Translations under genes and position numbers: made by a program
Assembly: GCF_963966145.1 (NCBI RefSeq)
Contig: NC_091054.1
Span: 9,982,001 to 10,046,000, forward strand
Origin: Tenebrio molitor
Taxonomy: Eukaryota; Arthropoda; Insecta; Coleoptera; Tenebrionidae
Length of the DNA: 64,000 nt
Direction of reading: 5' to 3'
The notes under the pieces: generated by a model
The model's database searches: none
Seen by the model: only the letters and a program-made list of their open reading frames with translations
What the model was told of the DNA's origin: nothing
Shown: piece after piece, positions 47,226 to 58,365 of the stretch
How positions within the stretch are numbered: the stretch's first letter is position 1
Layout: every line of letters begins with the position of its first letter

Positions 47226-47349
47226 TATGCACCAAGGGCGTTACAACGATGATTACGCCCGGAGAACGATGAATCCAACTCGAGGGCTTTAGCCCGAGAG
47301 ATGGATATCGTTCGATGGGCGTAATCATTCGGTGACGCCGTGGTGCATA
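47226..47349. repeat. Perfect-looking hairpin with CTCGAGGGCTTTAGCCCGAG core
   Basis: The left arm TATGCACCAAGGGCGTTACA...GATTACGCCC folds onto the right arm GGGCGTAATCATTCGGTGAC...TGGTGCATA. The core spans 47279-47298. A shorter GGGCGTTATGAATTCATGACGCCC palindrome follows at about 47421. The spanning ORF is a by-product. Confidence 0.65.
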
Positions 47350-47853
47350 CAAGATTTTATTATTCACTACGTGTTCTTTAAAAAAAAAAAACTGGCATCT
47401 TTGCAATTATGAATTGATGAGGGCGTTATGAATTCATGACGCCCGCTTATTCTTATTATTATTACGCCCTGTATTATGCCCCGGTTGTTATGGACATGTT
47501 TACGTATTTCTTATCCTAGGAGTTATCATGCAATTATACTAAAGTGAAAAATAAAAATATTATAAACGCTCAGATTGAAATGTGATTTTGGACATTTTAA
47601 ATCCAAAGTGACATTATTAACAAATCGATTTTAAAAAATAGCTAAAATCATTTTTTGTTGAAACGGTTTCATTTATCGTGGAATGGCTCCTCTGCAATGT
47701 TGTAACAATGTCGATAACCATTTTATGATTTTCTCCTATTCTACCCACAAAATTTGAGCAATGATTATTATTGCCGCGATCTATCATCAACATCGTTATT
47801 TAACGAGCGTCGCGCATGCGCAGTTTGGACAGTCAAACGTCAAACCCGTGTCA

Positions 47854-47964
47854 ATGAATTTAAAAATTGATTCTTGCCGTTCTTCTGCTAATGTTAAAAA
47901 AAGGAACAAGAAGACTAATTTCCAGCAAATGGAAATTATGGTCCAAACGTTGGAGAAGGAGTAG
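47854..47964 (+). other. Small ORF, possible SANT/Myb-like N-terminal fragment
   Basis: A 36-codon ORF whose end (KRNKKTNFQQMEIMVQTLEK) has the basic-then-helical look of the start of Myb/SANT-like DNA-binding domains found in PIF/Harbinger proteins. It follows a CpG-bearing palindrome GCGCATGCGC (47811-47820), an NRF-1/ewg-type site. Very short, no downstream partner found; could be chance. Confidence 0.25.
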
Positions 47965-48286
47965 TAATTTTTAATTTATTTTAATTTCTTATCTATTTAT
48001 ATTCTAATCTCAATCTGGCCTTGAAAACACAACAGAACTTCGTAATAGCAAAAGGGTACACATTATTCAATTATTTTACCTATATATGTATTACACTTAC
48101 TGATTTTCAACATTTTCCACGTTATTTTGAAAATGCATAAGAAAATTTGCTGCAACCAAGTCCATCTTTCAAATTAGCAAGATGATTTGCCACACGTTTA
48201 TATAACAATCTTCATAACCATGATTGTTAGAAAAATGGTTATGATTTGGCAAATTAGAATAGTATTTTTTGACAAGACTCTTTATA

Positions 48287-48819
48287 CTGGGTGCCCCAAA
48301 ATTCGCGGAACAACGTAGTAGTACGTTGTTAAGTAGTCATTAAGAGATCAGGTAAAAATGTTTAAAAAAAATCAATCTTCTTTTTTGTAGAAGATATGGA
48401 CCTATTCGTTACACTAAATGTGGCAAATTTAAAAACATTCTATGCATCCCAATAGTCTGCAAATATTTATTTTTTGTTGTATCAATGGAAATGAGAGGGA
48501 AAAATCAAAGCCGTGTTGCCATACTCTGTTTGAGGTAAAACGAACATAAAATTACTACTTGGAAATGCTGGAAATAATGGAGAAAATAATTGCAAACCTG
48601 ATCACAATCGTTCAAAATTATGAGGCCACTGGCTAGTAAAAGACAAATAGACAAAATCTTTTTTATTATTTAAAGTAAATGAGATCAAAGCTGCACCTTT
48701 TGGGACCCCATATCTTCAAATCTAAGAGGTACAGAATTTTTTAATTATTTTTCTTGTTATTTTCTAACATGAATTGACATTACCTCATTGAGTTGTTCCG
48801 CGAATTTTGGGGCACCCAG
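48287..48819. mobile_element. MITE with mariner-type ends (533 bp)
   Basis: Left TIR CTGGGTGCCCCAAAATTCGC and the inverted right TIR GCGAATTTTGGGGCACCCAG are perfect, extending into GGAACAAC. TA flanks both ends. No ORF. Confidence 0.8.
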
Positions 48820-48964
48820 TATAACCAGAAAATGTTTACATAACCATTTTTGGTATTGCTAAGGGATAACCATGTTGAATTAGAATCACACAGATTCTTG
48901 GGTTAAGCTTCCGGAATTGATTTTAGTACGAGTATTTAATAATTAGGGAATTTACGAGTACGGT

Positions 48965-49070
48965 GAAAATCACGTGACTCCGATATCTTAGTCCACTCAA
49001 TAAACTACACCATCATGTCGTAATCTTCGTTTTGATAACGTTAGTATGAAAGTGCACTCTCGTAAACAAC
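48965..49070 (+). promoter_or_regulatory. Shared upstream block with E-box, unit 7
   Basis: AAAATCACGTGACTCCGATA (CACGTG E-box), then TAATCTTCGTTTTGATAACG and TTAGTATGAAAGTGC. The AATCACGTG word recurs before units 8 and 9. Confidence 0.55.
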
Positions 49071-49112
49071 TACACCGAAACGTTGGTGGATGTCGTTTTT
49101 TTTTTGGATAAA

Positions 49113-50989
49113 ATGGAATCCACCGTATCGCGTTATCGAACGAACATTAATCAGTTTTTCGAAAAAATATTGGAGACCAAGTGCGAAATTCGAATTGCGG
49201 AATGTTTAGATAAGTTGTTGGCGGTTTTATCGCAGCAAGAGACGAAAGGTTGGTGTTGTGGCGATCGATTTATATCAGTTTTAAATATTGTTGACTTGTA
49301 GAAATCGAATCGGCATTGATAACATTGCCGATTTGCGCGAAATGGTTGGGAAAAGCTGTTGCGACGTGGAGCGCGGCAGAGGTGGCACCTCCGACCAGTG
49401 TTGTTTCATTCTCCCTCAAGTTGACCAGTTTGCTGTCGAGAAACGAAGAGAGATTTTGCAGTTTGAACAATAACAATTTTTTTATCAAGCTCGTCACTGT
49501 CTTGAAAGCTAGACAGAGTGGAGTCGCTTCATCTATTAAATTGGCATACATCAAGATGTTGTCGTCGTTTCTTGAACACAAATCTGGGATTGAATGGATG
49601 GTCGCTTCGAATTTTTGGGAGAACGTCTTCCACTTGAGCTTGGCAGATCAAGATGAGTGCGTGGTTAAAGAGAGTACTGTAGTTATGTCAAAACTTCTCG
49701 AGAAGACAATCGATATCGACAAAAATTTCTGTGATGATGTTGTCCAACGGATCATGTCACTTTTAAGTGAGAATACGTATAGATCTATCAGAGCAGCGAC
49801 GGATTCGGAGGTTATGGATGATGCAGTCGCTTCGCAACATCTCAAACCTGTCCTAAAACTGATCGGAGACATTTTGCAATACTCTTTGGAGGGTATCTTG
49901 TTTGATGGAAAGGATTATCGCGTGGTCTTGATTTTCTTGAAGCATTTGAACTCGGAAGAGCTAATTTCAGACTTCATGGTCATAGCCCCGTTGAAATCTC
50001 TCGTTTTTGACGTCGGGAAGATAATGTTCGTCGTGCAGTTTCTCGAACTGCACGTCCAAGTTGTGACCAAGAACGTGGCCGCTGCCACTCTCAACGCTAC
50101 AGTTTCCAAAATCAAGGACACATTCGTTTCGACTCTTTCAAAAGGGAGTTGGGAAAATTTCATCAAGCTTTGTCATTTCGGACAGTTTTACTGGAAATTA
50201 ATGGAAACCCAAATATCGGTAATAAAGATCAGGAGAAGCAGCAAGTTCCAGTCGTTCTCAAATCACTTTTTAATTTTGATGCTGGTGCCGCAGTTTTGTT
50301 TTACAATAAAGTATTGCATATCGTTGCCTGACTTGCAAGAAGAAATGCTGCGTGACGAGTTTCGTGATGTTTTCTTCTTGAAACTGTTCGAAATGATGAA
50401 TCAGGAGACAATCCGTCTTGCCTTTACCTGGCGAGATAATTTTTTTGCTCGTCCGGATGTAGACAAAATTGCAAAATACGTCGCGACTCTTATCAACAAC
50501 TCGCTGAGATATTATTCGAGAGAAGAAGCTGTGGTGGCCTTTCAAGGTCAGATTTATACTTTGAAAGATACTATAGAAGCCATCAAAGAGTCTCCCGAGA
50601 AACTTGAATTTTTCTTGAACCAGATGGATTATTTAGTGTTGGTTTTTGAGACCGCCGCTATTTTGATCAACGAATTCGACATCACGTGGAAAGATAGCAG
50701 GGAAGCTATCGACGTGATGGCGATTGCTTTTGATTTTTTGGCGGTGCCAAGTTGGTCCACGCAGATTGTCGTGCAAGCTTTGAAGCTGATCAATGTTGCA
50801 ACGGCAAAGTATATGACGCCGAATTTGGCATTGTTGGTTGACTCGACTGCCGATTCGACCACAGCTCTTTTGGGACCTCTGTTGTGCGCCAAGTTGCTCG
50901 TCGAGGTGGTGGAAGTGAAGGAGGCCGCAGTGGAAGTTATGTGTACCATGGCAAAGGTGTCCAATAACAGTAAGTCCAATAGAGGGTAG
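49113..50989 (+). CDS. BRAT1-like HEAT/ARM protein, array unit 7
   Basis: Exon 1 is 49113-49248 (MESTVSRYRTNINQFFEKIL...SQQETKG), with donor GTTGGT, weaker than the usual GTTAGT. Exon 2 is 49302-50969, ending AATAACA|GTAAGT; read-through stop at 50989 (607 aa). Same solenoid order (VVSFSLKLTSLLSRNEERF, INEFDITWKDSREAIDVMAI, VQALKLINVATAKYMTPNL). Confidence 0.7.
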
Positions 50990-51746
50990 AAAATTTTGAA
51001 ACCATTCTCATTTGTTGTTTTTATTTGATTCTCTGAGAAAATGAGTTGAAATGAAAAATATGGCCCAATTAACGATGAAGATTTTTCTTCAGTTTTTGGT
51101 TTTTATTATGCATGATAAAAAATTATTATTTTCTGATATTGTGGTTTTATCGACGGCATTACATACTAATTTCGAATTATGAAAATATGATTGTCGAGAA
51201 TAAAGAACAACTATTTTGCGTTTTTCATCAAATCAGCGTAATCTCCGAGTGGAGTGAGACTTTGTTAATCATTTTTCGCGGTTAAAAAATTCTGTTAAAT
51301 ATCGTTACGTATACCTTGAATCGTCTATTACTCTATTGCATGCAATAGTTCAACTTGATAACTTTTGTTCTATAATTACAATATTATTGTGTAAGCGTTC
51401 AGAATAATTCCCATAAACGTTCATACGGAAATTTTACAAAAGATTTTTTTTTTATTTTCTTTAATATTTTCCTACTATATATTTTGTAGCAAACAAGAAC
51501 ACTAATTACGTAACTCTTAATTTCTGTTATTTAATTCCTCATTCTCAGAATTGTTTATATTCTGTAAATAAAATCTTGTGTCAGTTTTATGAAATCGTTA
51601 GTATCTTAGTCGTCAAAAATGTCTATTGTTTGTCAATAAGTAATTTAGTTTGTTTAAAACAAAAAATGAATTTCTGATTTGATTTTCGAGATTACAGAGG
51701 ACCAGAAAATGAATATTTTGAAAGTGAACGGTCTGTATTAAAGTGT
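50990..51746. other. Spacer between units 7 and 8
   Basis: AT-rich; AATAAA near 51199. No exon or mobile-element ends recognised. Confidence 0.4.
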
Positions 51747-51860
51747 AAATCACGTGTTCGTGTCCTGGATATACAAATTACCCAGTCCACTCGGTAAACA
51801 CACGGTCATACTGTAGTCTTTGTGCCGATAACGTTAGTCTAAACATGGCGTTTCTAAAGA
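51747..51860 (+). promoter_or_regulatory. Shared upstream block with E-box, unit 8
   Basis: AAATCACGTGTTCGTG, then CCACTCGGTAAACACACGGT, GATAACGTTAGTCTAAACAT and GGCGTTTCTAAAG. E-box and start-region words are in the same order as in unit 7. Confidence 0.55.
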
Positions 51861-51911
51861 GAACAACACAGAAACAGTGACAATTGTTTTCATCTTACAC
51901 ATTTCTTTAAA

Positions 51912-53788
51912 ATGGAATTCAGTGCGTCTCGTTATAAGTCAAAAATTAATCTGTTACTCGAAAAGTTGCTCGAAAGCAAGTGCGAAATTCGAATCGACGA
52001 ACATTTAAATAAGTTGTTAGCTACACTGCGGCTGCAAGAGGCGAAAGGTTAGTGACTTAGAGATTGATCCGGTTTGAATCGTAATTTAAACGATTTGTAG
52101 AAGTCGAATCTGCGTTGATAACGCTGCCGATTTCTGCGGAATGGCTGAGAAGAGCCGTTAGGACGTGGAGTGCAGCAAGGGTGACGCCTCCGACCGGTGT
52201 TGCTTCGTTCACACTGAGTTTGACTGGTTTACTGGCGAAAAACGAAGAGAGATTCTGTAGTTTAAACAATAACAATTTCTTTATCAAGCTGGTTAATGTT
52301 TTGAAGGCTAGACAGAATGGAGTGGCTTTATCTGTTAAATTGGCGTACATCACGTTGTTGTCGTCGTTTCTCGAGCACAAATCGGGAATGGAGTTGATGA
52401 TCGCTTGTAATTTTTGGGAGAACGTCTTCCAGTTTAGTTTGATGGAACAGGATGAACGACTCACAAAAGAGAGTACAATGTTTATGGCAAAACTTCTCGA
52501 AACCACAATCGATTGTGACGAGGATTTCTGCGAGGAGGTTGTCAAACGAATAATGTTACCTTTGGGTGAGAACACCTACAGATCCATCAAAGCATCGACG
52601 GATTTAGGCGATGTCAGGGATGAAGTGGCATCGCAACATCTCAAACCCACGCTAAAACTGATTGGGGATGTTTTGCAATACTTTTTGGATGGGATGCTGT
52701 CGGGTAAAAAAGATTACCGAGTTCTCCTCATCTTCTTGAAGAATTTTCACCTAGAAGAAAGAATTAGTGATTTCATGATCATCGGACAATCCAAATGTCT
52801 CGTTTTTGACGTTGGAAAAATAATGTTCGTGATGCAGTTTCTCGAATTGTACATTAAATTTGTCACCAATAGTGTCCCAGTGGCCAATCTCAACGCGTCA
52901 GTGAGCAGAATCAAAGATAATTTGATTTTGAACATTTGGAAAGGGAGCTGGCAAGATTTCGTCAGGTTCAGTAATTTTGGACTGTTTTATTGGAAATTGA
53001 TAGAAACCAAATTGCCAATCGTTCGAATCAGAAAAACCAACGAGTCCCTCTCTTTTTCCAACCAGTTCTTAATATTCATCATTATGCCACAGTTTTGTCT
53101 TCTTATGAAGTATTGCATGTCGTGGTCCGAATTCGAAGAAAAACTTCTACGTGAAGAGTTTCGTGATGTTTTCATTCAAAAACTGTATAACATCATGAAC
53201 GCCGACACAGTTCGTGTTTGTTACGCTTGGCGAGATCGATTGGTAGCTCATCCAGATATGTTCCAAATTGCGAAACGTACAGCCACCTTTGCCAGGGAAT
53301 CCCGAATGTATTACTCCAGGGAAGAAGCCGTGATGGTCTTCCAGACTCAGGTCTATAATCTGAAAGATTTGATGGGCGCCATTAAAGAATCACCAGAGAA
53401 ACTCGAAATCTTTCTGGAGGAAATGGATTATTTTTCTTTGGTTTTTGAAAACGTTACTATCATGATCAACGAATTCGACATCACGTGGAAGGATAGCTGG
53501 GAAGCTATTGACGTTATGGCGATTGCGTTTGATTTCTTGATGATGCCTAATTGGTCCACACAGATTGTTGTTCAAATTTTGAAACTGATCAATATCGCGA
53601 CTGCAAAGTATATGGCTCCGAATTTGGCATTGTTGCTTGATTCGCGTGCTGATTGGACGACAGCTCTGTTGGGACCTCTGTTGTATGCCAAGTTACTCGA
53701 CGAGGCGGTGGAAGTGAAGGAGGCCGCCTTGGAAGTGATACGCACCATGACAAAGATGTCCAACAGCAGTAAGTCCATTAGAAGATAG
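51912..53788 (+). CDS. BRAT1-like HEAT/ARM protein, array unit 8
   Basis: Exon 1 is 51912-52047 (MEFSASRYKSKINLLLEKLL...LQEAKG). Exon 2 is 52101-53768, ending AACAGCA|GTAAGT; read-through stop at 53788 (607 aa). Mosaic: the first part of exon 2 (WLRRAVRTWSAARVTPP, NGVALSVKL, KSGMELMIACNFWENV) matches unit 11, while the middle and end (VPVANLNAS, ILNIWKGSWQDF, LLDSRADWTTALLGPLLYAK) match unit 10. Confidence 0.7.
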
Positions 53789-54580
53789 GATTATTTTATT
53801 TTAAGACCGTTCTAGTTATTTTTGCGGTGTTCCTATCTTCTCATAGACGTAACTTCAGCTTTTGAATTTGTATAATGTTTTGTCTTGGTGGTGTCTGCCA
53901 AAATTCTTCGCTCTTGGTGTGTTCGATGACAATACTGATAAATGAATTTCATTACCGCACTCAGTGGGATAAGAATTTACTTATCCCACTGAGTGAGGTA
54001 ATGAAACTCATTTATCCCACTGAGTGCGGTAATGAAAATGCGTGAGGTAATGAAGTTCTTATCCCACTCAAAATTAGTAGGATAAGTATCATTTATCCCA
54101 CGGGATTAGATAAAACAATTTTATGTGTTTTTACACGTTTATCACAAACTTCTTCACACAGTTGAAGAAAAAGCAGTGCCATTTACCATACGGAGATGTT
54201 CAATAGCAGTCCACAAAATGATAAGGACTACATAATTGGCGTCATATGTACTTATAGAAGGAACTGTCCATAATTATGTACCGTAATTGCGTTCTCTTAT
54301 TATAATCAACAAAACACTAAGATAATTTTTAATCACAATATTTTACATTTTAAGTACATTATATAATTGTAAACAATTTTTCTACTGTGCACTTCGTAAT
54401 TTAACAACAATTAACTTCTAAATTCGTCTTTGGTGACCTCTCGTTCCAAGAATAGTTTATCTTAAATAAATCAAGGTCTCGTCGCATTTTTTGTTTATCG
54501 GCATCAGTTTCTGATTTGTATTTGTATTCTCTTGTATACTCGGCCAATAGATTCTATCAAATCTAGTTACTCTGTGATTA
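53789..54580. other. Spacer between units 8 and 9
   Basis: Contains the TTATCCCACTGAGTG repeat cluster (53949-54110) and AT-rich sequence with an AATAAA near 54465. No exon recognised. Confidence 0.4.
53949..54110. repeat. Cluster of TTATCCCACTGAGTG palindromic repeats
   Basis: CATTACCGCACTCAGTGGGA and its inverse TCCCACTGAGTGAGGTAATG alternate at least four times within 160 bp. The same words occur at 57241-57380 inside a MITE, so this is probably the core of a related mobile element. Confidence 0.6.
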
Positions 54581-54685
54581 GAATGAAAATCACGTGACCT
54601 CCGGGCATACTAATTAATTGGAACAACACGAATACGTATTTGTCTCGACAACCTTAGTCTGAACATGGCACTTCTGAAGACAACT
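54581..54685 (+). promoter_or_regulatory. Shared upstream block with E-box, unit 9
   Basis: GAATGAAAATCACGTGACCT (CACGTG), then CTCGACAACCTTAGTCTGAA and CATGGCACTTCTGAAGACAA. Confidence 0.5.
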
Positions 54686-54728
54686 ACACATTCACTTCTT
54701 TCGTTTTTACTCGACGCAATCGGTTAAA

Positions 54729-56614
54729 ATGGAATCTAACGTGTCTCGTTTCCGATCGAAAATGTATCGTTTACTCGAAAAGTTGGACGTGAGAGTGTGC
54801 GAAAGCCGGATTGAGGAGTATTTAGACAAGTTGTTGACGCTGTTGTCGCAACAAGAGGCGAAAGGTTTGTGTTGCTATGATTGGTAAGGGGTCAGTTGTA
54901 ATTTGGGTGATTTGTAGAAGTCGAATCGGCTTTGATAGCCCTACCGATTTTTGCGCAATGGTTGAGGAAAGCTGTTGCGACGTGGAGTGCCACAGGAGCG
55001 ACACCTCCGAACGGTATTATTTCATTCGTTCTGAATCTGGCCGGTTTGTTGTCGAAGAAAGAAGAAAGATTCTGCGATTTGAACAATAACAACTTTTTTA
55101 TCAAACTCGTTAACGTTCTGAGAGCTAGACAGGTGGGAGTCGCCAGATCTGTCAAACTTGCGTACATCGACTTGTTGTTGTCGTTTCTGGAACACAGATC
55201 CGGGGTCAACTGGATGATCGCTTACAATTTTTGGGAAGATGTTTTTCTGTTTGGTCTGACGGATCAAGATGAACTTGTTACGAAGAAGAGTGCATTGTTT
55301 ATGTCGAAGATTTTGGAAGAGACGATCACTTACAAAGAGAGTTTTTGTGATGATCTGGTCAGGCGGATAATGTCGCCGTTGAATGACAATATCAACAGAT
55401 CTATAAAAGCTTCCACGGATTTAGATGATTTGGATGATGATGCAGCTTCTTTGCATCTCAAACCCACCCTAAAATTGATCGGAGATGTTTTGCAATACTT
55501 TTTGGATGGCATTTTGTTCGACCAAAAGGACTACAGAGTTGTTCTCGTCTTCTTGAAGAATTTTCACCTGGAAGAGACGATTTGCGACCTCATGGTCGTG
55601 GCACAATCGAAATGTCTCGTTTTTGATCTTGGCAAAATAATGTTCATCATGCAATTTCTCGATTTGTACATCAAATTTGTCACCAAAATTATAACAGCGG
55701 TCGAACTCAACTCCACACTCTGCAAAATCAAGCACAACTTCATCTCGAGCGTTTCGAAAGGGAATTGGGAGGATTTCGTCAAGTTTTGCAATTTTGGACT
55801 GTTCTATTGGAAGCTGATCGAGACGAAAATCAAGAAAAGCAACGAGTTTCTTCCTTTTTCCTGCCAGTTCTTGGTTTTGACGCTTTTGCCTCAGGTTTGT
55901 CTCGTAATGAAGTACTGCACGTCGATATCCGAATTCGAAGAAGAGAATCTGCGTGACGACTTCCGTAACGTTTTCATACAGAAGCTGTTTCGCATGATGA
56001 GCTACCAGGAGACAGTTCGTGCTTGTTACTCGTGGCGAGATCGGTTAATCGCTCGTCCAGATTTGTTCCGGATTTCCAAATATTCTGTCAGGATCGTCAA
56101 GGAGTCGACGAGATATTACTCGAGCGACGAGGCCGTGGTAGTTTTTCAAGGTCTGATTTATATCTTGAAAGATGTCCTGACTGCCGTTAAGGAGTCTCCG
56201 CACAAACTTGATCTGTTCCTAAACGAGACGGATTATTTTTATTTGGCTTTGGAAATCGTCACCAGCCTTATCAACGAATTCGACATAACGTGGAGGAATA
56301 CTTTCGAAGCTTTCGACGTAATGACTCTTGCTTTTGACTTCTTGACTGTGTCAAATTGGTCCACGGAGGTGATTGTGCAAGCTTTGAAGCTGATCAATGT
56401 TGCAACGACAAAGTGTATGGCTCCGAGTTTGGCATTGTTGCTTGATTTGACCGCCGATTCGACGACAGTTCTTTTGGGACCACTGTTGTACGCCAAGTTG
56501 CTTGACGGAGTGGTGGAAGTAAAGAAGGCCGTTCTAGAAGTGATATGTACCATGGCAAACATGTCCAATTACAGTAAGTCCTTTTCATTTTTTGTTTATT
56601 TTCGCAAAAAATGA
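54729..56614 (+). CDS. BRAT1-like HEAT/ARM protein, array unit 9
   Basis: Exon 1 is 54729-54864 (MESNVSRFRSKMYRLLEKLD...SQQEAKG; donor GTTTGT). Exon 2 is 54918-56573, ending AATTACA|GTAAGT. Read-through adds a Phe-rich tail to a stop at 56614 (610 aa), unlike the SIRR-type tails elsewhere, so the sequence past the donor is not conserved as protein. Exon 2 is 12-15 nt shorter than in most units because the IETKIP.V.I segment is trimmed (IETKIKKSNEFLPF). Confidence 0.7.
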
Positions 56615-56896
56615 ATTGAAATGAACAGTTATCAGCTATAATTAACCTTGAAGTGAATACCCGAATAAAATACTCACATTTTTCTACATTGGTATCATAA
56701 GTGAGTCTTTGTGAAACTAAAAGTATGTGTCACACAGGAACTTTTTGTGAAACTGTTTTTGGGGTTTTTTAATACGTATTACGTATTTCACAGAAATGCC
56801 ACCATAACTCATGCCACACAAAAGTCCCTAGATTATTTCATAATTAGATTTTTAAGTTTTTATCAACTTAATGCGACCAAAGTGGAAAATATTATA

Positions 56897-57683
56897 CAGG
56901 GTTATTCACATAAGATGACGAGCCTGACCAGGCAAAAATGCAGCCCAAAATACACTTTACAAAGCATTCATTGTGTTTTGGTATTTAAAAATTAAATCAG
57001 GAATCTAAGTAGGTATTCTATTAATTTGAAATATATATCTGTCATTGCATTTTTCGTTCATATTTAGTATTTGAAAAGGTTTTCGAACGATAACTGAACC
57101 GATAAGGTCCTACTTACCTATTACTTTTGTGATTTTAATTGCTTATTATTGTTATTAAATCATATTTTATTGAGACAAGTATTTTTCTGTCAGAACTTGA
57201 CATTTATTAGGCTGACGTTAAAAGCTATCTAAATATGTTTTATCTAATCCCACTCATTTGAGTGGAATAAGGAACTTCATTACCGGACGCATGTCATTAC
57301 TCCACTCAGTGGTATAAGTGAGCTTCATTACCCCACTCAGTGGGATAAGTAAGTCATTATTCCACTGAGTGGTGTAATGAAACTGGCGGAAATAAATAAG
57401 ATTTACCTTTTTTTTTAATTCGGGGCGGTCTTAGATAAAATTTTGTACATAACACGTGGGCTAAAGCATATTACAGGAAATTCGTGTGATTACAGATGAA
57501 CTCGGGCTAATCTTCACACTCGAATCCTGTAATATTGCTTTTATCCCACTAATTGTGTAAATAACTATTATACGCATTATGATAATGCCGGATAATGTAA
57601 TAGCGATCGAGATTGCTTTGTGAATTGCCTTTTGGGTTGCATTTTTACCTGATCAGGCTCGTCATCTTATGTGAATGACCCTG
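56897..57683. mobile_element. TIR element with mariner-type ends (787 bp)
   Basis: Left end CAGGGTTATTCACATAAGAT continuing GACGAGCCTGACCAGGCAAAAATGC; the inverted right end matches with few changes. TA flanks both sides (56895-56896 and 57684-57685). The interior holds the TCCCACTCAGTGG repeat cluster (57241-57380), which suggests a second element nested inside. Confidence 0.8.
57241..57380. repeat. Second TCCCACTGAGTG repeat cluster
   Basis: Alternating direct and inverted copies of CCCACTCAGTGGGATAAGT and CATTACCCCACTCAGTGG within 140 bp, related to 53949-54110. Confidence 0.6.
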
Positions 57684-58261
57684 TATTATTATACAAGTTT
57701 TATAAGACGCTTGAGTGTCACAGTGCGTCTTATAAAACGAGTGTAGTATACAATTTATTCTACTTTGGTCGCATTAATTTCTTAAAAACTAAAAAATCTT
57801 TTGACTTTTTGAAAAAAAAAATGCATCTGATAGATTTTTCGTCAGTTGTTACATTTTTATTATGATGTTTTTTTATCGTTTTGTCACCGGTCTCACTAAG
57901 ATGGCGGCTGTATTAATTTTCAAAAATACATATTTCGTTTTCGGTGTGTTTTCACAATACTAACTAACACTAAGAATATAGAACAATAGCTGTTTTGTGT
58001 TTTTCATCTCCAACTGTCTATTGCATGTATGGATCAGTTTTACAGTATAATTATAAATTTATTGAAAAAGCCAGAATAATTACCATAAACGTTCGTACGG
58101 ACATTTTACGATGATTTTAAACCGGTTTTCAATTTTTGTTTTTGTCGTTTGCTTTCGCAGAGATATGAATTGAAATGAGAAATATTTATTTTTGATAAGA
58201 TTTTTTTTTAATAGAGTTGGACAGACATTTTAATAATTAATAATTCGAGTCTTTTCGGGAA

Positions 58262-58330
58262 ATACGATCACATCGTAATCTCTGTATTGATAAAGTTAGT
58301 TTGGATGTGGCGCTTTTAAAAACAACACGA
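58262..58330 (+). promoter_or_regulatory. Shared upstream block, unit 10
   Basis: ATCGTAATCTCTGTATTGAT, AAAGTTAGTTTGGATGTGGC and GCTTTTAAAAACAACACG. No CACGTG upstream. Confidence 0.5.
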
Positions 58331-58365
58331 AAACGTCGACGTCTCTGGTTTTTTATTGTGATAAA

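Larger units (their letters stand above)
46254..48284. other. Spacer between units 6 and 7, part 1
   Basis: AT-rich; a poly(A)-like AATAAA near 46722, the hairpin at 47226-47349 and a small ORF at 47854-47964. No third BRAT1-like exon was found. Confidence 0.4.
56615..58261. other. Spacer between units 9 and 10
   Basis: Mostly occupied by the MITE at 56897-57683; the remainder is AT-rich. AATAAA near 56663. The ORFs at 56711 and 57671 have no family likeness and the first runs into the MITE. Confidence 0.4.
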
